Source of the DNA: Leptodontidium sp. MPI-SDFR-AT-0119
Lineage: Eukaryota > Ascomycota > Leotiomycetes > Helotiales > Leptodontidiaceae
DNA length: 14,575 nucleotides
Reading direction: 5' to 3'
NCBI GenBank assembly: GCA_020726505.1
Contig: JAHLEZ010000064.1
Coordinates: forward strand, 1 to 14,575
Below the pieces are notes generated by a model, which saw nothing but the letters and a program-made list of their open reading frames with translations, made no database searches and was not told the origin of the DNA. This document shows, in pieces, positions 8,859 to 14,575 of the stretch. Numbering within the stretch: position 1 is the first letter of the stretch; each line of letters opens with the position of its first letter. The translations under genes were made by a program, and so were the position numbers.

Positions 8859-9343
8859 CTTAGTAAAAATAACGTCATTGCTTATTAAAAAGATTAATAA
8901 AAGTCTTATTAAAAGAGTTAATAAAAAGTGTTGGAATTGTTTACCTTTTTTTTCTTCCCGAAGCCTTACCGTCGTTTAATTACTTTTTGAATTCGAATAT
9001 TAATAATAATTATAACTTTAATTAAAGTTATAAGTGTATTTAAAAACGTAATATAAAGTTATTAATAAAATAAAATAAACTCCTGTTTTTAGTATTAAAA
9101 CCTTATAACGATTTTATATTTTAATAAAATCTAATAACTTATAATATTAAGTTTATTAAAAATATAAAATTTTTTAAAAAATTAAAAATTAAAAATTACG
9201 TATTTAATAATATTATTAAAATATTAAAGTAATATTTAAAAACCTCGTTTAATTTAGTAATAAAAATATTTAATTTTTAATACTTATAGCTAAAATCGAA
9301 CTAGCACAGTAAAGGAACAGATGACATCTATAAGATTATATTA
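8859..9343. other. AT-rich gene-free stretch
   Basis: RIP-eroded DNA with no frame. It contains a second unit of the TTATAAGTG repeat (9028-9046, mutated to TTATAAGTGTATTTAAAAA). Nothing else was identified. Confidence 0.5.
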
Positions 9344-9367
9344 AGTATACAGCTTAGTATACAGCTC
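9344..9367. repeat. 12-bp tandem duplication
   Basis: AGTATACAGCTT is followed directly by AGTATACAGCTC. It is a simple two-copy tandem just left of the LTR. Confidence 0.7.
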
Positions 9368-9405
9368 AACTACCTAGTAACTCGCATAAACCTCCGGCTT
9401 CTGTG

Positions 9406-9662
9406 TGTTGAAGCCTCGGAAGCTTTAGCTTCCGGTAAGAGGTTATTTAGGGCTAAAACACTGGCTGTCGGAAGCCTTGGCTTCCGTGTTTTGAACCTCG
9501 GAAGCTCTAGTTTCCGGCAATTCGCAAGCCAACACCTAATTAGGTTGTATAGCGAATATACACGTGATTAGCTAAAGTAGTTATATAGACCTAGAAATCC
9601 CCCCGTATAATAGAATCATTATTCACACTAAGTATCACTTCTTTTTAACATCTGCCTCAACG
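9406..9662 (+). mobile_element. Copia-type LTR, apparently solo
   Basis: The segment opens with TGTTGAAG and closes with CTGCCTCAACG, close to the TGTTGA...TCAACA ends usual for fungal Ty1/copia LTRs (last base G instead of A). Inside are ATATACACGTGATTAG, AGTTATATAGACC, a C run followed by GTATAATAGAATCATTATTCAC and CTTCTTTTTAACATCTGCC. These resemble the promoter and R-region layout of such LTRs. Three CGGAAGC hairpins occupy its first 110 bases. No second LTR, primer binding site or Pol motif is visible, and the flanking 5-mers (CTGTG, TATTA) do not match. It is therefore a decayed solo LTR or one LTR of an unrecognisable element. Orientation is inferred from these motifs. Confidence 0.6.
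9417..9517. repeat. Three related CGGAAGC hairpins inside the LTR
   Basis: CGGAAGCTTTAGCTTCCG at 9417-9434, CGGAAGCCTTGGCTTCCG at 9469-9486 and CGGAAGCTCTAGTTTCCG at 9499-9516 are short self-complementary units. The third has one G.T pair that fits a RIP transition. The first two stems are perfect, so paired bases have stayed matched although the surroundings are heavily mutated. Confidence 0.8.
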
Positions 9663-9971
9663 TATTACTATTATACTATATAAGCTGAATTATTAGAATA
9701 AATATTTTTATTTAATTATATATAACTATTTAAAAAAATCTTAAAAATAAAATATATTAAAATTATTTTTTAACTTTCTTATTTATAATTTAAATTCAAT
9801 TATTTTTTTAACTAAACTATAAAACGTATTAAGTTATAAAATTGTATATAAGAAACTAATGTAGTATTATTAATTAATTTTAGAGATTTACTTTCATATT
9901 TTAAATTTTATAAAATTTAAAAGAATTTAAGTATACTTATAATTAAATAAGAAAATAATATTTATCTTATA
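9663..9971. other. AT-rich gene-free stretch
   Basis: Sequence between the LTR and the second tRNA-like unit. No frame or RNA was identified. The last 25 bases (about 9947-9971) match the leader in front of the first tRNA-like unit. Confidence 0.5.
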
Positions 9972-10050
9972 AGTTATATAGTGTAGTAGTAACACATCGA
10001 ATATTTATTATAAATATTTCTTTATCTTTAGTTCAATTCTAAATATAACT
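9972..10050 (+). ncRNA. tRNA-like sequence, copy 2
   Basis: A 79-base relative of the unit at 8784. The acceptor stem AGTTATA/TATAACT is again perfect, the D arm GTGT/ACAC is intact, and the T arm TTTAG/CTAAA around TTCAATT pairs fully. The B box AGTTCAATTCT is better preserved than in copy 1. The anticodon arm is longer (GAATA/TATTT around an 11-base AT loop), which no standard tRNA has. It is followed three bases later by a strong hairpin and a T run. I favour a tRNA-derived repeat over a working tRNA. Confidence 0.6.
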
Positions 10051-10053
10051 ATC

Positions 10054-10103
10054 AGTGGGAGTATAAGTAGCCTTTAGGTTACTAGTACTCCCACTTTTTT
10101 TTT
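10054..10103 (+). terminator. Hairpin followed by T run
   Basis: AGTGGGAGTA (10,054-10,063) pairs perfectly with TACTCCCACT (10,086-10,095). An inner stem AGTAGCC/GGTTACT has one G.T pair. Nine T follow (10,095-10,103). Four or more T end pol III transcripts, so together with the tRNA-like unit just upstream this could be the 3' end of a small pol III transcript. The hairpin itself is not needed for pol III termination and may be a structural tail. Confidence 0.55.
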
Positions 10104-10253
10104 ACTTTTTTTATTTTACTTTTCTTTTCGCTTAATCTTTAATACTTTATTTTTAATTTATTATTTTTTTATTAAACCTTAAAAAAATTATACTTATATT
10201 TTAATAAGATTATATATTATAATAGCTTTTATAAGTCTAAATAAAATAAAAAA
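10104..10253. other. AT-rich gene-free stretch
   Basis: Pyrimidine-rich then AT-rich DNA between the hairpin and the tandem duplication. No feature was identified. Confidence 0.45.
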
Positions 10254-10612
10254 GTTAAGTTATTATAAGTGTTTCCTTATTAAAACACTTATTACGACTT
10301 TACTTAATTATAAGATATTTTTTAACTTTTTATTATATAAGCCGATTTTTATAATTTTTTAATAAAACTACTCGCTTTAATAGCCTTTATAAGTGTACTT
10401 AAGAAACTTATATAAAATTATTAATAAAATAAAAAATCAATCTACTATAAGCATTTACTTACGAAGACACGTACTCTAACTTTACTTAACCTTAAAACAT
10501 TTTTTAATTTTTTATTATATAATCCGATTTTATAATTCTTTAATATAATTACTCGTCTTAATAACCTTTATAAGTGCACCTAAGAAACTTATATAAAATT
10601 ATTAACTTAATT
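10254..10612. repeat. Diverged tandem duplication, unit about 182 bp, two copies
   Basis: Copy 1 (about 10,254-10,431) and copy 2 (about 10,436-10,612) align along their length. Landmarks TTTACTTAA (10,299 and 10,481), TTTTTATTATATAA, CCGATTTT and TTATAAGTG-CACTTAAGAAACTT (10,387 and 10,568) all keep an offset of 181-182 bases. Differences are mostly C/T and G/A. The right half of the unit is the same repeat seen singly at 8663 and 9028. Confidence 0.75.
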
Positions 10613-12476
10613 AAAATCGGGCGCAGGTCCTTGTTTTTAACGCTAAGGCGCTTGCGGCACCCCCTGTTTTCGACGCTAAGGCCTTAGAGCGACCTTACTC
10701 CACGGCAAAATCTCAAGGCTTATAATATTAGGCCGTCAATGTTACTTCCTAACTAACTCGGGGTAAATAGTGTAGGAGGCCGTAGAACCGGCGATTTCCT
10801 CTTAGAGGAGGCTATTAAGCGGTCCAAACCGGCTAAATACATAGTAAATCGCTTCCTTAGACTTAACTAACGCCTACAACCAAATAGGCCGCACTTCTAT
10901 AGCGTCGGCAATCGCTAAATACGCCCCTACGCTATATCGAGCCACTAAATGGGCCATAACTAACCGTCCATTCTAGTGACAAATAGCGGCTAAACGCTAG
11001 TAAGCGCCGAAGGAGTACGAAGGAGACCCCCTAGCTCCCTTACTTTTTTCTCTAGTACTACGCCTTATACTAGAACACCTCTAAACTACCTACTAAAGGC
11101 TACGACTATAGCCTACTTAGACGACATTTACGTCCTCAGCCCTAAATAAACAGTACTCCTCCTTATAATTATAGAGGCTTTTTAGCACTCCCTAATAGAC
11201 TCTCAACCGCCAGAAGAGCACTAAACAGTCGATTTCTAGGCTTCGAACTATTAGACTCAAAGCCCTAGGGACCTTTATAGGCCCTATAACCTATCGCCGT
11301 ACCTTCCTCCAGGGGAAAATCAGTACCCTAACTATAGCGGTAAATACCCTAAAGGACCTCCCTAAACAACACGCCTAATTACTCCTTAGGAGTAGTATAC
11401 ACCTCTTACTTAGGCACCATCCAGCGCCAGCTCGACCCTAAAGGCCTATTAGACCTCTAGAAATCGGCCGACTTAGTAATTAAGGGCGCTATACAGGCCC
11501 TAATCGCTAGAGAACTAAGGAACACAATTACCTTAATTCGCTAAGTACTACTCTCGCTACCGGTACGAGACGGAGGCCCTCGGAATACCCTAAGCAAGCC
11601 CTTACTCGCCCTAGGACTCTATAAAGGCCGCCAAAGAAGTCCTATAGGCCTATTTTGCAGGCGATATGCCTTATAATATACCCCGGACCCCCCTAGACGG
11701 CCCCTTACCGATAGCCTAAGAAGTCTATATTAAGCGTTAATAAAAGCTTAAAAGAAAAGCTTCTACTAACCCTCTGAAAACAGCCCTAAAAGCCAAGCTC
11801 AAGAACGCTAGCTACCTTAGGGGCGCCACTGGCTTAGAGTCCTACTTACGCCAAAAACACTCCCTTTTAGCGGACCTCTACAGTGACAGAAGCCTTAAGG
11901 GACTAGGCTTTTACTCCCTGTAAAAGCCCCGATTACACCTATATACGACGTGTGGCGCCTACCCCGAAATAGGCCACGAAGACACTTATAAAGGGGCCGA
12001 ACGACGCTGGATTATACGTCACATACTAAGGGTTACTTGTGTATGTTATTATAACCCTTTCTAGCCGGGAAGACCTAAAGTGGAATATAGAGCCGAAGCT
12101 TGTATTTACAGCGTCTACAGCGTCGTCAACCTCGGAAAACAGCCGCCGGCCCGACTTTTCAATGCTCTTAAGCACTATTAGACATTACTACGACGTCTAA
12201 ATAGTGGCTATAAACAAGGACTCAGCACGAGAAGAGGCTACGCCACTCTTACAGAGGCCGCAGCCGAAAAACGTCGGAAATACAAAAAACTTAAGGGCTT
12301 TTTTCTACCCCCTAATCCTCTTAGCTAGAGGCCTAATAGAGAAGATACAGCGAAGGACTATAAGGCGTTACAGGGCCTCTTAAGGGACAATAGCGCTAAA
12401 TGGCTCGATAGTTATATTGCCCTAATTTTAACTTAGGCTAAAGGCATAGCTGCGACCTCAATTATAGCCTAAGCTA
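10613..12476 (+). pseudogene. Reverse transcriptase of a probable non-LTR retroelement, RIP-degraded
   Basis: A GC-richer relic whose frames show polymerase motifs in order. Motif A is SLDLTNAYNQIGRT (about 10,854-10,895), motif B-like is GDPLAPLLFSLVL (about 11,022-11,060), and motif C is AYLDDIYVLSP (from 11,111) with the YxDD signature. Motifs A and B share one frame and motif C lies in another, so an indel sits near 11,075-11,105. LPKQHA and SSIHLLLRH near 11,365-11,410 resemble the post-palm region of such polymerases. From about 11,740 to 12,475 a single frame, the same as motif C, is interrupted only by TAA and TAG codons that would be Gln before RIP. No integrase, RNase H or endonuclease motif was recognised. 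The GDPL and YLDD motifs suggest a non-LTR type, but the clade is uncertain. The start coordinate marks the composition change, not a start codon. Confidence 0.75.
11740..12475 (+). pseudogene. C-terminal frame of the retroelement ORF, unrecognised domain
   Basis: Part of the same relic, listed separately because its frame is unusually well kept. It reads through GLESYLRQKHSLLADLY, then a TTCGAYPEIGHEDT segment and GAERRWIIRH. Next come RPKVEYRAEACIYSVYSVVN and a basic stretch AAAEKRRKYKKLKG. The last part is KALQGLLRDNSAKWLDSY. Every in-frame stop is TAG or TAA. I do not recognise the domain. The Cys/His/basic character could suit a nucleic-acid-binding tail, which is a guess. Confidence 0.55.
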
Positions 12477-12486
12477 GTCTATAACC

Positions 12487-12570
12487 CACAACTAGCCTAC
12501 CTTGCGGCTCACACCTAGCCTACCCTTTAGCTCACACTTAGCCTACCCTGTAGCTCACACTTAGCCTACC
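12487..12570 (+). repeat. 23-bp minisatellite, left part
   Basis: Almost four units of the form CTCACACYTAGCCTACCCTG plus 3 bases. It starts within about 10 bases of the last recognisable retroelement frame and is interrupted at 12,571 by a terminal-inverted-repeat element. The 23-bp period is not a multiple of three, and no frame runs through it. Confidence 0.85.
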
Positions 12571-12897
12571 CTATCCCCTTAACTGCCAGAAGCACTTCTG
12601 GCACCTTTTTCTAGGGGGGGTTGCTATCACTACAGGGCCTGTGCGCTAGGTAAACAAAAACATCAATTACGTTTCCCCTCCTAATTTCCTACTTAAACAC
12701 TCTACTTTCAATGTAATTATTATGCCCAAAGACGTAACGAAAGATCTTACCGATGTAGGGACCTTACGACCACTTGTGAAGCCTTTATAACGATAATGAC
12801 TACCTATAATCTTAGTGTTCTTCGCTTAATTTAAGGTCTAGCGGGGTCTCGCTACAGGGGTCTTCAGGGGCACAGATTCTGGCAGTTAAGGGGATAG
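12571..12897. mobile_element. MITE-like element with 21-bp terminal inverted repeats
   Basis: The left end 12,571-12,591 and the right end 12,877-12,897 are perfect reverse complements over 21 bp (core CCCCTTAACTGCCAGAA). The insert splits the minisatellite, and array sequence resumes on the far side. If the outer CTA/TAG bases are host DNA, the element is about 320 bp with a 2-bp duplication, TA or AT. TA is usual for Tc1/mariner and pogo-type elements. The interior has no long frame and keeps more CpA/TpG than the retroelement relic, so it may be a younger insertion. An internal perfect hairpin TGCCAGAAGCACTTCTGGCA lies at 12,584-12,603, overlapping the left end. Confidence 0.75.
12584..12603. 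repeat. Perfect hairpin at left end of the MITE-like element
   Basis: TGCCAGAAG and CTTCTGGCA pair over 9 bp with a 2-base loop. The sequence TGCCAGAA is thus present twice in opposite orientation at the left end and once at the right end, like subterminal transposase-site repeats. Confidence 0.75.
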
Positions 12898-13225
12898 CTC
12901 ACACTTAGCTTACCCTCTAGCCCACACCTAGCCTACCCTGCGACTCACACCTAGCCTACCCTCTGGCTTATACCTGGCCTACCCTACGGCCTACACTTAG
13001 CCTACCCTGCGACACACACCTAGCCTACCTCTAGCCTACACCTAGCTTACCCTATGGCCTACACCTAGCCTACCCTATGGCTTACACTTAGCCTACCTTA
13101 AGGCTCATAGTTAACTTACCTTGTGGCTCACACCTAGCCTACCTACGGCTTACACCTAGCCTACCCGGAGGCTCACAGTTAGCTTACCCTATAGCTCACA
13201 CTTAGCTTACCTTAAGGCTCACATT
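12898..13225 (+). repeat. 23-bp minisatellite, right part
   Basis: About 14 more units and a partial one (GCTCACATTCTAC). The consensus is again GCTCACACYTAGCCTACCCTR plus 2. Individual units vary at the C/T positions of CACACCTAG (CCTAG, CTTAG, GTTAG), and two units are one or two bases short. With the left part the array has about 18 units. Its place right after the reverse transcriptase relic suggests it could be the 3' tail of that element. Confidence 0.85.
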
Positions 13226-13547
13226 CTACTTCTTATAAGACTACCTTTCTGCCTGTAATATACCTTTATTTATACTTATACGAGAGTAAAGAGAGAGAAA
13301 AACACCTGTAGTAAGTTAGCGTTATTAGAAACAAATATAACCCAAACCTCAAACCCTAAGTTACAATCTTACGAGCGTAAATAATTTAAGTGGCTAACCT
13401 AAGTCATTATCCCTATTCAGGAAATAGATAGTATCTTATGGATTTTCCTTTGCGCTAGTCACTCAACAGCTATTATCTAAGGGCTGTTAGCTCAACGTCG
13501 CTCTGGATAGTCGTGTGTTAACTGCTCTTAAAACTTTAATCTTTAGG
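13226..13547. other. Unassigned gene-free stretch
   Basis: Intermediate composition with stops in all frames. A small inverted repeat AACAGC...GCTGTT lies near 13,467-13,490. Nothing else was identified. It may be part of the same repeat block as the units that follow. Confidence 0.4.
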
Positions 13548-13905
13548 GTGACTTTTTGGGTCTACACAACCCGAAGCCTTCCTTAGGTTATATGCTTAAA
13601 TTTGTAGATCCCTAAATTTAGTATCGTAAGGTGGGAATTCTTAAGCGGCTTCTGTTACGGAGCGTATGCTGAAATAAATATAATAAGGTCTTATGTGCCA
13701 TTTATTACCAGCTATATTCCTAAATTCAAGGGTTCTTAAGCGACGTTTATTACGAAGCATATTCCTAGATTTGTATATCCAAAGTCCAAAGTCATAATAA
13801 AGCCTCTTAATCGACTTTATTATGGGGTATATGCTTAAGGTACGACGTCGCTTAAGAACACTTATCGTTACAGGGCATACGATTTATCTTAATAAAGGGT
13901 GCGTC
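13548..13905 (+). repeat. Diverged repeat family, about four or five copies of 45-95 bp
   Basis: Units beginning TTCTTAAGCGRC and continuing with TTACGRAGC, then RTATKC and TAAATTTGTATATCC or a variant, start near 13,637, 13,733 and 13,804. Weaker relatives lie at about 13,560 and 13,852. Spacing is irregular (about 70-95 bases), so this is an old, eroded tandem array rather than a regular satellite. Confidence 0.5.
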
Positions 13906-13949
13906 TCGGGTCGCAGGGACAGATGTTAGGATTCAATTTTTACTTTATT

Positions 13950-14199
13950 ATTGTAGTTACGAATAGAGGCGACCTTTCGGCATGTAGGCTATAGTAATTT
14001 AAGATAGTCTGCTAATCCTCCGACTTCGTTTTGTTCCTCCCTCAATTGCTACCTCGCCACTTTACCCCGCCTTCCCACGCCTCAGCTTCTCTTCTTCACT
14101 TGCTCCACCGGATCACTTCCAACCCAGTTCACCACAAACATCCCATAAGATAACGGAAGAGAAGGAAGGACAAAGTAATTTAAATGTGGAAGTGGCTAA
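13950..14199. other. Edge of RIP-affected block with CT-rich tract
   Basis: From about 13,950-14,020 CpA and TpG become common again and AT content drops to ordinary levels. Bases 14,030-14,125 are strongly pyrimidine-rich (for example CTTCTCTTCTTCACTTGC), which in filamentous fungi is often seen near promoters. No gene start can be supported before the window ends. Confidence 0.5.
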
Positions 14200-14273
14200 G
14201 CGCAGAAACCGGGTGCAGAAACTAGGTGCAGAAACTAGGTGTAGAAACTAGGTGTAGAAACTAGGGGTAGAAG
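14200..14273. repeat. 13-bp tandem repeat, about 5.5 copies
   Basis: GCGCAGAAACCGG at 14,200-14,212 is followed by four copies of GTGCAGAAACTAG or GTGTAGAAACTAG (14,213-14,264) and a partial GGGTAGAAG. The copies differ mainly by C/T at one position, CAG against TAG, a possible light RIP effect. Confidence 0.85.
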
Positions 14274-14464
14274 TGACCGGCGGGTTGCTGGTGTATCGCT
14301 GCGACAAGGTTTGCCAGGCCACCTGCAAGAATGAATGATGGCTTACGGAGTGTCACTCGTCACCTCCTCCCAAATTCCAGCTCACAGGTAGCTGCAGTCT
14401 GTGACAATTTTCATCCCGCATAAACAAGCGACAACAAAGAAATATTATCTATAGAATCAATCTT

Positions 14465-14565
14465 AAGCATACGCAGATTGTAAGCATATGCCCTCGTAAA
14501 AGGGAGGCCGAAGATATCCTCACATACAACCTAATTTCAAGCATACGCAAGCATATGCCTCGTGA
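14465..14565. repeat. Pair of GCATACGC / GCATATGC repeat units
   Basis: AAGCATACGC is followed by AAGCATATGCC and CTCGT at 14,465-14,494. The same order recurs in compact form at 14,539-14,564. The AGCATATGC core also echoes the TATATGCTTAA motifs at about 13,603 and 13,823, so the right end may share a repeat family with 13,548-13,905. Confidence 0.55.
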
Positions 14566-14575
14566 CAAACGAAGC

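Noticed and set aside
9406..9662. Complete LTR retrotransposon
   Set aside because: No second LTR, primer binding site or Gag/Pol motif was found within the window.
12720..12790. Coding start inside the MITE-like element (ATG followed by about 22 codons)
   Set aside because: It is too short, with no family resemblance and no upstream support.
12487..13225. CRISPR array
   Set aside because: Units are contiguous 23-bp repeats without spacers, and the sequence is eukaryotic.
13340..13366. Telomere repeat (CCCTAA) tract
   Set aside because: Only single, non-tandem CCCTAA words occur; nothing forms a telomeric array.

Overview
The window looks like a repeat-rich, AT-rich block of a filamentous ascomycete (Pezizomycotina) nuclear genome that has been hit hard by repeat-induced point mutation (RIP, C-to-T mainly in CpA). 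The support is direct: very high AT over most of the first 10 kb, TpA in excess with CpA/TpG scarce, and recognisable protein frames broken mostly by TAG/TAA where a conserved glutamine codon (CAG/CAA) is expected. No gene in the window appears intact. No species can be named from the sequence.

Layout. 1-190 is a moderately GC-rich remnant. 190-2408 is eroded AT-rich repeat with a diverged ~160-bp direct repeat pair (830-990 and 1690-1855) and a minus-strand tRNA-like segment near 1308-1375. 2409-2453 is an uninterrupted run of 45 A. 2454-3400 is gene-free. 3404-8206 (minus strand) is the main object: one degraded gene for a large fungal RecQ-like helicase of the telomere-linked type. Its order is N-terminal C2H2-like (DUF3505-type) region, central domain with an RGTEL motif, helicase core with nearly all motifs still readable, and a Cys-rich C-terminus. 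A 34-bp palindrome abuts its start codon, and a third half-copy lies 23 bp further upstream.

8400-10,612 is mainly eroded AT-rich repeat. It holds two related tRNA-like sequences (8784-8858, 9972-10,050), a copia-type LTR without a visible partner (9406-9662), a hairpin followed by a T run after the second tRNA-like unit, and a ~182-bp tandem duplication (10,254-10,612). 10,613-12,476 is a GC-richer but RIP-mutated reverse transcriptase relic (plus strand), followed at once by a 23-bp minisatellite (12,487-13,225). That minisatellite is split by a ~320-bp terminal-inverted-repeat element (MITE-like, 12,571-12,897).

13,226-13,950 is unassigned and contains a diverged repeat family. From about 13,950-14,020 base usage changes to ordinary CpA/TpG-containing sequence with a CT-rich tract, a 13-bp tandem repeat and a GCATAYGC repeat pair, which I read as the edge of the RIP-affected block. 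The contents do not form an operon or pathway. They are nested mobile elements and one subtelomere-type helicase relic in heterochromatin-like DNA.
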